A DNA stretch of 64,000 bases from Tetragonia tetragonoides (lineage: Eukaryota; Streptophyta; Magnoliopsida; Caryophyllales; Aizoaceae). The notes beneath the pieces are model-generated. The model searched no databases and was not told where the DNA came from. It was given only the letters and a program-made list of their open reading frames with translations. Position numbers and translations under genes: made by a program. Where the stretch lies: NCBI GenBank assembly GCA_038025085.1, contig CM076144.1, positions 44,365,001 to 44,429,000 on the forward strand, in the 5' to 3' direction. Within the stretch, counting starts at the first letter, position 1, and each line of letters opens with the position of its first letter. Below, one piece after another: positions 1 through 13,649 of the stretch.

Positions 1-750
1 ATAAAAATTTGATTTTTTTTATTTAAAAAACATGTTGCGTATCTTTGAGCCCACGGTGAATGAAATACTAATAATGTTGATACAAATAATTATTCTAGTT
101 AAATGTAGTTGCCTTAGTGTCACGTGATAATAGATACATAAGCGATCATAGTTGTTTTGTAGATACTCAAACCATTGCCAGCCCAAGAACATATCTCACC
201 ACAGGAACATATTATATGACCAAGATAGTTGTATTAACACATAGATAAAAAAAAATTAATTATATTTATTTATAAATTTTATCCACTTATCTTTGAGCCC
301 ACGGTGAATGAAACATTGATGTTGATACAAATAGTTATTCTAGTTTACTATAATTGCATTAATATCACATGATAATAGATACGTAAACAGTTCTATTTGT
401 TTTGTAGATACCCAAACCATTGCTAGCCAAATAACATATCTCATTACAGAGACATATTATATTACCAAGATAGTTATATTACGGCATAGATAAAAATTTG
501 ATTCTTTTTTATGCATAATGTTAATTTTTATTTATTTATTTTTTTTTTTTTTTGAGACCACAGCGAATTTGATACGAATAGTTATTCTAGTTAAATGAAA
601 TTGTCTTAATGTCACATGATAATAGATACATGTAAGCGGTTATAGTTAATTTGTAGACACCCAAACCATTATCAGCCCGAAAACATATCTCACCACAAAA
701 ACATATTACATGACCAATATAGCTATATTACCATATAGATAAAACTAAAG
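1..750. repeat. Three degenerate tandem copies of a ~220-250 bp unit
   Basis: Three successive copies begin near 41, 290 and 550. Each carries 'gagcccacggtgaatg' or a variant, then 'gttattctagtt', 'cacatgataatagatac', 'acccaaaccattgc', 'aacatatctcaccaca' and 'catagataaaa' in the same order. Copies have diverged by substitutions and small indels. A short piece of the same unit ('gtcacatgataatagatacataag' region) recurs near 4549-4572. No coding potential seen. Function unknown; it looks like an old local tandem amplification or satellite edge. Confidence 0.75.
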
Positions 751-849
751 ACCATGTATAAGTACTATACAAAAGTAACATAGAAGTGACCCTAATTGAG
801 TATTTAGTGACCCTGCTAATAAAAATAGATGAAAATAAAAAATTATCCA

Positions 850-851
<2 letters not shown>

Positions 852-911
<60 letters not shown>
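852..911. repeat. (AT)n microsatellite, ~60 bp
   Basis: Pure AT dinucleotide run. It forms the left border of the 912-2040 insert, and a second (AT)n run forms the right border. Tyr/Ile open frames across it are artefacts. Confidence 0.97.
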
Positions 912-2184
<1,273 letters not shown>

Positions 2185-2289
2185 CTTTATCAAGTCAAAA
2201 AAATAGAGCTAGCAACCAATATAAAAGTAGACCTATTTCTTCCCTTCCTTTTTCCGTCTGATCATGTAGTATATACATAATACTAAAGG

Positions 2290-2810
2290 AATGATGCATT
2301 TTTTTTAATTAAGTTAGAAGTGACCCTTATTGAAAGATAAGTGATCATTACTGACAAATAAGTGACCCTTAAGTGACTTGCATGATATTTCATTACAACA
2401 ATCCTTCAAATAAAATAAAAAAAGATGAACATGATTCATATGTATAGTGACCCTTGAATTCACATAAGTGACCCTTGTACTATATGTGTTTTTACTTGTT
2501 AATGTATGACCTAATATTAGATATACGGGACTTTTCTTTTTCTTTTTCCAAATAACTTAGAAGTGACCCTTATTCACTGCATGGTGACCCTTTAATGCAT
2601 ATAAGTGACTCTTGCAATATATGACGTTTTGCTTGTTAATCTATGACGTACTATTAGATATATACGATTCATTTATTATTCTTTTTTTTTTAACAAATAA
2701 CTTAGAAGTGACCCTTATTCACTTCATAGTGACCCTTTAATGCATATAAGTCACTCTTTCAATATATGACATTTTACTTATTAATGTAAGACATACTATT
2801 AGAAATGTGA
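2290..2810. repeat. Interspersed 'agaagtgacccttattcac' repeat family
   Basis: Units of about 140-190 bp contain 'cttagaagtgacccttattcact', 'gtgaccctttaatgcatataagtgactctt', 'atatgac..tttacttgttaatgta' and 'actattagatata'. Copies lie near 2320, 2555 and 2700, and more at 5410-5580 and 5910-6010. Single 'gtgaccct' words also flank the Micron-like element at 788 and 812. No coding capacity. From 2811 to 3060 there is only AT-rich DNA. Confidence 0.75.
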
Positions 2811-3479
2811 GGTATATTGACGTTTCACAAATTACACCAAGGTATACTCCGATGACATTTTTTACTTTCGATAATTTTTTGATCGAATTCAAAATTTAAA
2901 TTTGGAGACGTATTTTAAAGACCGAAATACCCACAATCAAAGTCAATGTTGTTTTTTTATTTTTATTTTTATTATTAACAAAAATTAAACTAACCCTCCC
3001 CTCCCATCCATCCTTCACCAACCCATTCCCACGCATCATCACCAACTTTTCCAGAATTCATGCTCCTCCTTCATTGCCACCTCCACCACCACCAGTACAC
3101 CTCCACATGGTCAATCCTTTCACCTAACATATTGGCCCTGCATCTCAGTTTAATAAGATGGAGTAATAAGAAAGCCACCTTAAACCTCACTTTCTCTCTC
3201 CTCCTCACAATCTTCCCACCACCATTCATCTCCTCCTCTCTATCCCCCACCACCGCGCTGCCATTGTTCTATAATCTCCAAAACCCGTCCCCCGTTTGCC
3301 TTTCACCCGAAACCCGTCTTATCTCAAACCGTCTCAAAGCTACAAACTTCCCCACAAAAAAAAGGGGTGATTGTGATGAGGGTGTTTAAGGCTGAAAATT
3401 GATAAGACTTGCAACCAGTAGATTTACAGATTTGGAATATTGCAATTTTTGTTGGAATTATGGTGTGCTTAGGAGTTTG

Positions 3480-3640
3480 TTAGGGCCTTATGCCACATCA
3501 GATTAGTTTTAGCTTAGTTTAATCCTTTTGTATATAAGTCATTCTTGTTGTAATTAGTCACTCAATTCTTTCATTCATAATCAATAAAGAAGCTTCAATT
3601 ATTTAGCCCTTTCTCTCTCTAGAATTATCCCCAATTCATT
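3480..3640 (+). mobile_element. Possible solo-LTR fragment
   Basis: A segment beginning 'tgttagggccttatg' has a 'gtatataagtc' TATA-like motif near 3529 and an 'aataaag' polyadenylation-like motif near 3580, spaced as in short copia or TRIM LTRs. No partner LTR, primer binding site or clear target-site duplication was found, so this is a weak call. The pyrimidine-rich stretch upstream (3000-3400) holds an open frame with skewed composition that I do not regard as a gene. Confidence 0.3.
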
Positions 3641-4209
3641 GTTGATTTTAGCTTATTATGATCCTGATTTTCTACAATTTTGGCTATTATATGAGAGAAT
3701 TTGGTGGGGTTTTTGCCTTTTAATTATAAGTGTTTGTTTATGCACTATCATCAATTGCAAAAGTAATAATCATCTTATGTTGTATAAAAACCAACCAAAT
3801 TGTCAATAATAAAACATTTTTTTTATTTGTCCACAAATTGAAAAAAATCAAAAGCATACAACAAATCATTATTCCAAACCTTAGTATCCGTGAAGGTGAT
3901 ACATAATAGCTATTTTTATTTTTATTTTTATTTTTATTTTTATTTTTATTAGATAGTTTAAACGGGCTATTAGCTCCAACTAAACGGGCTATTATTTATA
4001 CAAAAAATAAATATTTAATTTATAAGTAATAGCCATGCTATAAAAAAAGCCAACCAAATTGATGATCATCAACGCTTTTCTATTAATCTATAGCTCATAA
4101 GATATTATCCAAACACAAAATAACTAATAACTCCATAAATAATAGCTTATTATTATTAATAATATTATTAATATTATTATTTTATTATTTTATTTATTTA
4201 TTTATTTAT

Positions 4210-4352
<143 letters not shown>

Positions 4353-4944
4353 GATAGTTTAAACGGGCTATTAGCTGCAACTGAACGGGCTATTATGTGT
4401 ACAAAAATAAATACTGATTTTATATGTAATAGCCATCTTGTTATGAAAAAAAGCCAACCAATTGATGATCATCAATGCTTTCTATTATGCCATGACTAAC
4501 GAGGTACTATCTAAAGACAAACTAACAAAAGACTATAGTTACCTTCATGTCACATGATAATAGATACATAAGACTGTAATTACCTTCTTGTCACTCGGGG
4601 TTTATCCAGGGCACACTAAAAGAGTAGTGGGTGCAGATTTGTGTGTGTTTTAGCCTCGTACATCAGGTGACTACTAATATTAGTAATAACCTTATTAAAA
4701 AAAATAACCAAATTGAGCGTAACGAGACTATTAATTTATCTGTTACCTGCAACTAAACGAGATATTAGTTACAACTAAATCGGATATTATGTGAACAAAC
4801 AATGACAATGAATTTTTTAAGTAATAGCTATTTTGTCTTACTAATAGCCAACTAAATTAATGATCATCAACGCTTTTCTATTCTTCTATACCTCATAAGA
4901 TATTATCCAAACACAAACTAACTAATAACTCTATAGATGATAGC

Positions 4945-5055
<111 letters not shown>

Positions 5056-5634
5056 GCTACAACTGAACGGGCTATTATGTGTACACAAAATAAATATTAA
5101 TTTTATAAGTAATAGCCATTTGTCATTAAAAAAGCCAACCAAATTGATGATCATCAATGTTTTCTATTATGCCATGACTAACGAGGTACTAACTATGAAT
5201 ATTATAAGTAATAGCCATTTTTTTAAGAAAAAATCAACTAAAAGGTGTGCTTTTTATCTAATATTCTAATATTCTTTTTATCATGTCAAAAACATACAGC
5301 TAGCAACCAATATAAAAAGTAGATCTATTTTTTTCCTTTTTTTTTTTCGTCCAGTCATGTAGTATATATATGATTATGAAATGTATGTTTCATTTTTTTT
5401 TAAAAATAAGTTAGAAGTGATACTTTTAGTTAATGTATGACTATTATTAGATATACGATCTGTTTGTTGTTTTTTTTCCAAATAACTTAGAATTGAAGTG
5501 ACCCTTTCAAATAAGTGACTCTTGTACTATACGCGTTTTACTTGTTAATGTAGGACTATTATAGATATATGAACCGTTCTTTTTTTTTTTCCTCTCCTTT
5601 TTCCAAAATGCTTAAAAGTGACCCTAATTCACTT

Positions 5635-5914
5635 TTTTTGCTTGTCGAAAAGAGGGTGCAAGTGAATGGCGACCGAGGCACCCCTTGCTACGTCATGTTC
5701 GGACTCTCGTGTTCAATAGCGAACATATCAGACTAGCTGAACAACCAGCGCAAGCACCGGCCCCGTCAACGTAGCACCAACAAGGAGCTAGTATAGTTCC
5801 TAGAAGCCAACAGACACAAAGGTATGGGGGAATGGCGATTCGATCTCATGATCTTGCCTTACCAAACCACTTGGGAATAAGTTTGGAACCACTAGACCAC
5901 CACCCTTATTGGTA
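5635..5914 (-). mobile_element. tRNA-derived SINE, full length, with target-site duplication
   Basis: Read on the minus strand, the head has a pol III A-box-like word TGGTCTAGTGG (near 5894-5904) and a B-box-like word GATCGAATC about 45 bp downstream (near 5840-5850). A ~280-bp body follows and ends in an A-rich tail, seen as the T run at 5634-5639 on the plus strand. It is flanked by a perfect 14-bp direct repeat, 'accctaattcactt', at 5621-5634 and 5915-5928. Internal pol III promoter, A-tail and 14-bp TSD together define a SINE. It inserted inside one unit of the GTGACCC repeat family, so it is younger than that repeat. It is not a tRNA gene: no cloverleaf can be drawn downstream of the B box. 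Confidence 0.85.
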
Positions 5915-6265
5915 ACCCTAATTCACTTACTAGTGACCCTTAAATGTATATAAGTGACTCTTATAATATATGACCTTGTACTTGCTAATGTATGTCGCAC
6001 TATTAGATAAACACGAACCAAATTGATAATTGTGAGTCTATTTCTACTATTAGACTACAGCTAACAGGCTACTATGAAAACAAAAATAATCATTAATTGT
6101 TAAGCGATAGCCATTTTGTCTTGAAAATAGCAAATCATATTGATGATCATCAACACTTTTCTATTACTCTATAACTAATGACACATTGTCCAAAAATTAT
6201 CAAAAAAAGGAGACACTATCCAAATACAAAATAATTAATATGTCGATAAATAATAGCGCTAGCCT

Positions 6266-8400
6266 ATTAAATATGGAAAATATCCAACACTTTTTTTTTT
6301 TGAGTAGTCTCAGTTAATTGAAGGATGAGATCATCATTTTTTTCATGATCATCATCAACATATTAAAAGATTGTAACCACACCTAGCAAAAAAGAAAACA
6401 GAATCAGTAAAATGATTATAAAAAAAAAACAAAAAACTAAATTAGATCAGATCATCAATTGTGATCAACACCATCAGCCATAAGTTTCTATAATCGAAAT
6501 GATCCATTTTCTACCATTAAGGTTTCTAAATAAATAAAAAGTCAAATTTACTTTCATCCCATCGCCACCACGAACCCACCTCTAGCTACCAGGCCACCGC
6601 CTCACTTTCTCTCTCTTCGACCCCTTCTCCTGAGCCCCCAACCCCGTTGTGGTTTGTCTCATATCTTAAGTACAAAACCAGAACAAAAAAAAAATGGAGT
6701 TGAGGCCTTTAATTGCTCACCAACGCGGCGATGCCGGCATCGAAATTCTTTTCACCATTGTCGACCAGCTGAGCACAACCAGAGTAGGAGAGAGAAATTA
6801 AAGTTTATGGGAAAGCCTCCTGAGTTTAACTCAACAAACTAAACTTCATTTTCCCCTTTGCATTTGATGAGAAATTGAGATTATAACAACTCAATTGGAG
6901 AGATAAGACAACTCAATAGGTATATAATACAACCATATGGAGATATAAAACCATTCTATTATAGATTCATGTTTCTCTTTCAATAACTTTTGAGATTTCT
7001 TTCGAGATATACCCACTTTAAGGGGAGGTATATCCATTTTCTTGAGATTTAGTTTCATTCTATGACATAAACACAAAAGATAGCGGAGCATGTATGGTGG
7101 CAACCAAAAAATTGTAGCCACCGTACCAAAATAACTCTAAGCCGTTGATATTAATCTTGACTATTGATTGGTTTGACCCTATAACTAACCATAAATAAAT
7201 ATCGGAATTCCTATATCTAAATCTTCAATTAAGGAAACAGAATAAATAATTTAGATATATGCCATTCCATGCCCCATATGCCATGGCATTCATTAAACAT
7301 AAAAAATTATACACCATCATCATCTTAAAATTAATATGACTTAAAAATAAAACATATTAAATTAAACATCACATAAAAAACAAAACCTGTGAAATAATAT
7401 TAACGCCTTTATAAAAATATTTACACGTACAAAATAATATTGTGTCTCTCACATGATCATCTTCATCATCATCTTCATCATCCTCTTGAAGAACTTGGCA
7501 TGTACATTGCTTATCCCCAGAAAATTTAACTTTCTAATAATTTATATTACACTTAAAATGATTGTAACCATACATGATCATCGTCATCTTTAGTTCTCCT
7601 GAACTTCATATTCTTAAATTTGAAGAACTACAATTTCAGATCATGACCAGAAAATGATTCTAACCATACATGATCATAGTCATCTGTAGTATTCCACTTG
7701 GACTGAACTTCATATTCTTAAATTTGAAGATTTATAGTGAATGGCTTAAACATTTCAGATCATGCCCAGAAAATAATCTATGGATTTTAATTATTTAACC
7801 CAGTTTCAAATTTATAAAATAAAAAAAATGAATGGATCAAACATTGAATTCGTTGTTTATCTGAAGATCTGTTTCTTAATTATCTGACAACATGAAAAAT
7901 GTGACAGAAATCTTGATATACATCATGGTAATTGTGAATCCATCGGATTCAAATAATGATGGATGAAGGTTGCTTACGATAATGGCTTCACAATGAAGGA
8001 TGAAGATGAAGGATGAAGACAAATGATCAATCTTGAAGAAAAGGATAGGTTAAAATGATGTCCAACCCGTTTCATTTCCCTTAGTTATTCGGGTCATAAA
8101 ATCCCCACGCCCTAGGTCTTAGTCTGCTTAACGCGCCTTTCGTTTCAATAGCGGCGTGCCCACCTCATGCGCAGTCATATTTAGTTACGTTGAATAAAAA
8201 GTATTGGTCACACCTTTTGATGTTATCTTTTGGAGAAATAAATATTTTATTCTAATATCTTCTTAAGCATTTCATTTATTTTCATATTTATATTCGTAAT
8301 ATAGCATAAATTTAAATTGAAGACAAATTAAACACATCGATAAATAGTTACGACCATTAATTTAAAGATTGCAACCAACAATACATCCAAGAAAAGTAAA
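6266..8400. other. Gene-free AT-rich interval with MITE-like scraps
   Basis: I see no supported gene. A GC-richer pyrimidine patch lies at 6540-6640. At 7085-7125 the palindromic-like 'ggtggcaacc..ttgtagccacc' resembles the MITE-like end near 37095-37135. Two near copies of 'catgatcat..gtcatctttagt' with 'gaacttcatattcttaaatttgaaga' lie at 7570-7620 and 7660-7730. 'gaaggatgaagatgaaggatgaagac' occurs near 7997-8020. Confidence 0.6.
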
Positions 8401-8412
8401 CCGCCTCACTTT

Positions 8413-8733
8413 CTACTCGCTTAAGTTAAAAACACCATACCAACAGAACAAATTTTTAAAAGTGACATAAAGGGTTCTTGAAAATTTGTTCTCCGTTCCA
8501 ATATACTTCTCCCACTCTCTGCACCATGCATTGTACGTTGTTGAACGCCTAAAATCCACGGACTGATGCACAATATTGTTCCAGTTCTTGCACATCATAG
8601 CAAAATTTTTCCTACTGTCAGAGTTATTTAGTTTAGGGAATACATGGAACATTAGGATGTTCTCCATTGATTCACCCTTGATTGAGAACTGATCGGGGAC
8701 CCCTTCCGCAACAATCTTCAATTTCTTTACCAT
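8413..8733 (-). CDS. Small F-box-like protein, 106 aa, open frame
   Basis: The protein starts MVKKLKIVAEG. At residues 24-55 it carries the signature shared by four genes here: an IL..HV(F/I)PKL helix, S..NFA..CK.W, then a W(F/C)REWE motif. The pattern resembles a plant F-box (SCF ubiquitin-ligase adaptor), but I infer this from pattern only. It is the only family member here without an internal stop, and its C-terminus (LFCWYGVFNLSE) is shorter than that of its relatives. A plausible 5'UTR intron runs 8746-8835 (donor CAG|GTATGC, acceptor CAACAG) with a TATA-like motif at about 8933-8940. The 11-kb and 14-kb relatives share this leader architecture. It could be functional or a truncated relic. 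Confidence 0.55.
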   Translation of the reverse strand: MVKKLKIVAEGVPDQFSIKGESMENILMFHVFPKLNNSDSRKNFAMMCKNWNNIVHQSVDFRRSTTYNAWCREWEKYIGTENKFSRTLYVTFKNLFCWYGVFNLSE

Positions 8734-8931
8734 TTATAAGTGAAACTGTTGATGGACATTAGTAAGGTTATTTATATTCATTTAAATAATGCATCTTATA
8801 ATTAAAAAACTCTTAATTACTACGAGAAGGCATACCTGATATTGTTAAGAACAATAAAATATGGCGAGTAGAAACGAGGATTGTGTTTGAATTTGGATAC
8901 TTTTCATGATGATTTTATTGTGTTTTTATAT

Positions 8932-8940
8932 TGGTAATGA
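8932..8940 (-). promoter_or_regulatory. TATA-like box of the 8.4-kb F-box-like gene
   Basis: Minus strand reads TATAAAAACA. It lies about 100 bp upstream of the leader-exon donor at 8835 and about 200 bp from the ATG. Confidence 0.4.
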
Positions 8941-9689
8941 ACTTATGATAATGATAAACGAAGGGTCACGTTTCATCTACTACAGTATTGCTAAATGAAG
9001 GGTCACGTCGTTTGACTGGCTAAACACATAATTATTTTGATTATTGATTTTTTTTTTTGGTGCAATTTGATTATTGATTTTAAAGAACATGTTCTCATTA
9101 GTCAGGATGCAACTATATACTTATAAATAATAATACGTATAGAAAAATTAATTGTAATTGCTATCGTTTTCTTTATGTGCATAATTTTCAACCAGTGTAA
9201 CATGGAAATTAATTTTCACAATAACAAGACTGACATTAGAAAAGTTGTGACAGGACATATGTAGAGTCATGACCATGTCTTACGAAAGTATTTATGACGA
9301 AAGTGGGCTTAAGCCTAATTTCTTCTGCAAATTTTGAACCAATTGTGGCCTGGATTTTCTCGATTACAGAAAATAATCATAGCTTTTAATTTAGCACGTC
9401 AAACCAATCAGTTACCTTCCATATATTAAATTGAAAATAATTAAATAAAAAAAAGTGATCCAATGACTGCATACTCTGTAGAGCCTCTAATGTTGAACAG
9501 CTACCAACCCATTCGTATTATAATGAGGAGTAATACAAATGGATTGAAGGTAATTCAGACGTCCGGACGCGCGTCAGGGTGTTTGCCACTTGGAAAAAAA
9601 ATGTTAATGGTACGGGACGAACATCCGCCGTGGAGATCGAGTGGCCAGAGGATTACTTTTATGACCACAAATTTAAAAGTTTAGTGGTT

Positions 9690-9960
9690 AAGGGGGAGGG
9701 CTTGAAGCCTCGAAGGTGGGTTGAATGTCCCAAAATTTCAAAAGGCACAAACATTGTTGTCTGGAACTACCTTCAAAACCAACCTTGACTCCATCATCCA
9801 AGCCTGAGGTTGTCATCCTTCTGGAGACAAGTGCAAGCGGCAAGGACACATGGGAGATATTTAGCGTGGGGCGCTTTGATAGGTACTTCCTTGTCAAACC
9901 AGTCGGTTTAACTGGTGGTATTGTAGTTCTTTGGTATTCAAACACAATGGAAGTCCACTA
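9690..9960 (+). pseudogene. LINE (non-LTR retrotransposon) endonuclease remnant
   Basis: Two overlapping frames together resemble the N-terminus of plant L1-type ORF2 endonucleases. The first has 'ISKGTNIVVWNYLQ' (the usual ..VVWNCRG.. start). After a frame change comes 'SKPEVVILLETSASG' (the usual KPD..LLETR.SG) followed by 'GRFDRYFLVKPVGLTGGIVV', the usual F....V.P.G.SGGI. Only about 90 residues remain; no reverse transcriptase is present. The surrounding sequence 9463-9690 is open but unrecognisable. It is broken by a frameshift near 9780 and truncated at both ends, so inactive. Confidence 0.7.
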
Positions 9961-10801
9961 AAGGGCCCATGGGCAAGGTCAGGCATTTCATGGAGATGTT
10001 CAGGTATTACATTCATTGAAATCATCCATTTACATTATTCCTATGGATGACTTTGATTCATTATTCTAATTACCTATCTTCTGTAGTTATCATTAGTTTT
10101 GATGTCCATAAGTACTTTACGTCTGACCATATACAAGTTTAGTTGTAGTTACATTATTGTGCCTGCCATAATCCAAGGAATTGCATTATAGTTTAGTTGT
10201 GACATTTTATTCCTTTAGTTGTACCTTTACAAATTGAAATTTTTTTGATAATTGTTTTCTGGTAATTGAATGCCTGCAGGCGCTAGGCGTCTGAATTGAA
10301 GATTCGACATGGAAGGGCGGGATTGAGGGCACTCAAACGTTCCAGCAAAGAACCTCATCTTCGGGATATAATTTTTATATTTAAACAACAGTGTGTAGGA
10401 TGGATTTAAGGTCAATGGTAGTCCATGGTGTGTATAATGGATTCTAGGATTTTAGTCCATGATCTTTTTGGTTGTATTTTGGTATCACAATTGGTCAATT
10501 GTGATATTTTTGAACTAATTGTAATCGTATAATTATGCTATATATTTGTGAAGTTTTTAATTACATGTCCTTTAATTATTGCAGTCAGTGGTGATTCATT
10601 TAGATATTTGATTGCACTATTGATGAAAGTTGTGATATAATTTCAACTAATAGTCCATTAATTATTCTACCTTCCTAAATTCCACATGGGATTGAGATTT
10701 TAAAATCGAATTCATTTAGAGGAAAAATATATTAAAACCAATATTTTGTTGGAACATCTATTTGATTTCAAAATTCAAAATTCATCAATACTATCGTGAT
10801 C

Positions 10802-10909
10802 CTATAAATAAGAATGGCCTTCTCTAGGTTTACGGTCAAGCTACTCTAATTTTCTTTGTATCATCAATTTGCATAACACAGGTACGACGATTTATTATAC
10901 AGTTTTATA

Positions 10910-10967
<58 letters not shown>

Positions 10968-11383
10968 TATCTTTTTAAAATTCAAGTTATTTGTTATACT
11001 TATTTGATTGTTTGTTATTAGGAATTGTACGGAAGTAATTGGGCGTGGCGATTGCTGTGGAGCTAGAACATGTTTCAAATATAGGTAGGGATGGTATTGA
11101 CGACATATTGCGCTCTCATATTATCCCTAAATTGGACTACGAGAGCAAGCACAACTTTGCCCTTAGTTGCAAGCATTGGAATACGCTCGCCCACGAGGCT
11201 GAAAAACTTAGAGTTTTAAGGTGGTAGTATGATTATTGGTTTAGACAATGGGAGGATTTCATTGCAAAGGACATTCTAGGGCACAATGCCCTCTATTTGC
11301 ATTTGATGATTTCTGGCTTTGTTGGTAAGAGACCAACAGGCCTTATCCCTTACTGGGGTGAGAAAGGGTGGTGGAAAGAATGA
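10802..11383 (+). pseudogene. F-box-like gene with TATA, leader intron, lost ATG and internal TAG
   Basis: A TATAAATA at 10803-10810, a leader exon ending CACAG|GTACGA at 10881, an intron holding an (AT)n tract, and an acceptor TTATTAG at 11021 precede the coding exon. The coding part (from about 11039) reads LGVAIAVELEHVS, then DDILRSHIIPKLDYES and HNFALSCKHWNTLAHEA, the family signature. No ATG is in frame: a TAA lies just before the TTG at 11039. The frame hits TAG at 11225-11227, then continues with conserved family sequence (WFRQWEDFIAKDI, HNALYLHL, GFVGKRP, GWWKE) to TGA at 11381-11383. The conserved tail beyond the TAG shows the stop is a later lesion or a recoded codon. I call it a pseudogene. 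Confidence 0.7.
10915..10964. repeat. (AT)n microsatellite in a leader intron
   Basis: About 50 bp of pure AT inside the intron of the 11-kb F-box-like gene. Confidence 0.95.
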
Positions 11384-11883
11384 ACATTGGTTGCGTATTT
11401 TTCGTTTAATCAATTGTATCTAACTATGAATGGTTGCACTTCGGACATTAATTTGGTCACGGACGATATTTCAATAATATGAAATTTTTTAATTTATACA
11501 TTTCTTCATATAAATTCTTGAATCGATTTTCCTTATAGTGCTACTTGATACTTAATTAAATTGGGGAACTGAAAGTTTGAAATCCAAGCATCACTATTTG
11601 TATGTGATAGATTCAATCAATTAAATCAACAATTATGACTAAAAACACTTATTGTTGCATGTTGTAAGTTTCTTTTGCTGAACTTTCACATCATTGGAAC
11701 TTTCACCGTCCACCCTCCCCTTTTTATATTCAGCGAATCAAATTAAATATTTCATTTCCCAAGAACACACTTAAAGCACCACCTATATTCCATTAAACAT
11801 GTAAATAAATAAATGACCACCTACACTGTAATCATAGATATTTTTATTTAAGTCATTGGATATAAATGGTCGTGCTCAAAAGA

Positions 11884-12125
11884 GGGTCTCCCCTATATAA
11901 TAAATGCCTTTATTTCTCAACTTATCATCCCTGTTTACCAAAATCTGCTTCATCATCCCTCCCCTCCAAAAGAAACTGCCTCTCCCTGTTTATCAAAACT
12001 GCCTCTCCCTGTTTATCAAAAAAACAAACTACCTCTCCCTTTTAACTTCCTTATCCCTGTTTATCAAAAACACAAACTGTCTCATCCCAACTCCCCCTAT
12101 ATAATAACAGTCTCATCCTTCACTA
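11884..12125 (+). promoter_or_regulatory. Duplicated TATA region and leader minisatellite of the FBA gene
   Basis: 'ccctatataataa' occurs twice (about 11890 and 12092), giving two TATA boxes 200 bp apart upstream of the ATG at 12156. Between them lie repeats of 'actgcctctccctgtttatcaaaa' (near 11980, 12000, 12025 and 12055, imperfect). The second TATA is about 60 bp from the ATG. The layout suggests a tandem duplication of the core promoter and leader. Confidence 0.6.
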
Positions 12126-12155
12126 CTACAAAAACCGAACCAACATCATTTATCC

Positions 12156-13272
12156 ATGGATTTTAATGGAGAGTTGTACAAGATATTTTCATGGCTCGCT
12201 GCCAAATCCCTTCTTAGACTATCAATTGTAGCCAAACCTTTTGTTAGATTATCTCCAAATTCCTGATTTCATTGAGAGACATTGCATGAACTCAATGAAG
12301 AAGAATTATGTTTCATTTGTCATAAAAGAAGATGCCGTTTCTCCAAACAGATATAAGGGCATAGAACTCGTCACCTTACCTGGAAACGCCTCGTCCGTTG
12401 GTATTCCACATAGTTCCCTTGAATGGTTATCCAGCAAACGGATAATTTATGGCTCTGCAAATGGGCTAGTTCTTTGCGGGGCCAAAACTGATCGTAGTGT
12501 GAATGTTGTTATGTTGTGCGGCGGCAAAGGTAATGAAACAAAAAAATTTCCCTTGGATTTTACGCTTTTGTTATTTGAATATCCACTTCTTGCTACTACG
12601 GGTAAGTGGATAGACACAGTCACTGTTCATGCCTTAGATGAAGAGGCTAATTGGGTAATTAAGGGGCAGGACATTCGCATGGGTTCTAGAAGTTTAGATT
12701 TTTATAAACCTGTTTATTGCACTGATGACGTCCTATATCTGATGTCCGACTGTGGAAACTATTTTACTGAATATTCTGATTATTATTGTCCATACATCTT
12801 TTGCTACAATGTTTCTCATGGTAGTTCATGGATGATGCAAAAACCTGAAGAAGCCCGTGAAAAAAGTGTCCATCAAAAGATGGGCATTTTTGGATGGAAC
12901 TTCATTGGAAGTGGAAACGGTTGTTTTGAGTCTCTATGCCTTGTGAAATTATCATCATCTACATCTGTCCTTAATATTTGGGTTCACATTGATGACCAAA
13001 ATGGGAAATCTTGGTTCCCCCTGACCAATGTTGATATTGGTCACCATGTCGGACCTAACGAACAAATTCCTTTCAGCGTCAGTTTTATGGTTCTTGGAAA
13101 AACTTTTGTCTTTTCGGTTGCTCGCAATGTTTACTCCTACTGTTTGGAGGGCGATGATGTTGGGAAGGAACAGAGGATATGCGAAATTAATAATAAAGGC
13201 GACTACGTTCACTTTACTCTTAACCTCTTCGCCCTTGTCGCAAGGACACCACAACCGAAGCACACCAGATGA
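12156..13272 (+). pseudogene. F-box associated (FBA) protein gene, frameshifted copy 1
   Basis: ATG at 12156 opens MDFNGELYKIFSWLAAKSLL, an F-box-like N-terminus nearly identical to the 25-kb gene. After '..SIVAKPF' (about residue 29) one extra base shifts the frame to a stop near 12265. The +1 frame then runs open for about 340 codons from 12241 (LDYLQIPDFIERHC...) to TGA at 13270-13272. Conserved blocks follow: SFVIKED, LVTLPGN, SANGLVLC, KFPLDFTLL, SDCGNYFTEYS, GIFGWNFIGSGNGCF. Compared with the 25-kb copy it lacks about 30 residues between SANGLVLC and VVMLC, including the CNPVTRTW motif typical of F-box/kelch-FBA proteins. FBA proteins are substrate-recognition subunits of SCF ubiquitin ligases. 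A small cryptic intron around 12240 is possible but less likely than a 1-bp indel. Confidence 0.75.
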
Positions 13273-13649
13273 CGACCTTAGACTATCGGTGGTTATGAAT
13301 TGTGATCCTCTTAGTTATATGAATTGTATTTCTTAAACTACTGTTTTAGTTTCTATATGAATTGTATGCAGACTTAGTTGAACTTATCTTTATTATAAAT
13401 GTCTTTTAATACATATTTATGTGTTATCTATTTTCAATATATATTGGTAGCATGACATCTACACAAGTTTATATATAACTACGTATAACATTTTCGGAAA
13501 TAGATCATGACCAAATTTATAACTGCATAAGACATTTTGCAAAAATCACTATGTTCTTATTTTTTGTGACCATTAACCATGTTACATGTTACATTTGTAC
13601 CTCCAGAATAACTATATTCCAAAAATCATTCAAAACAACACTTAGAAGA

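Noticed and set aside
3060..3389. 109-codon plus-strand frame
   Set aside because: Pyrimidine-rich composition explains the openness; no similarity or promoter context I can support.
5635..5914. tRNA gene suggested by A- and B-box words
   Set aside because: No cloverleaf or anticodon arm, long non-tRNA body, A-tail and TSD: it is a SINE.
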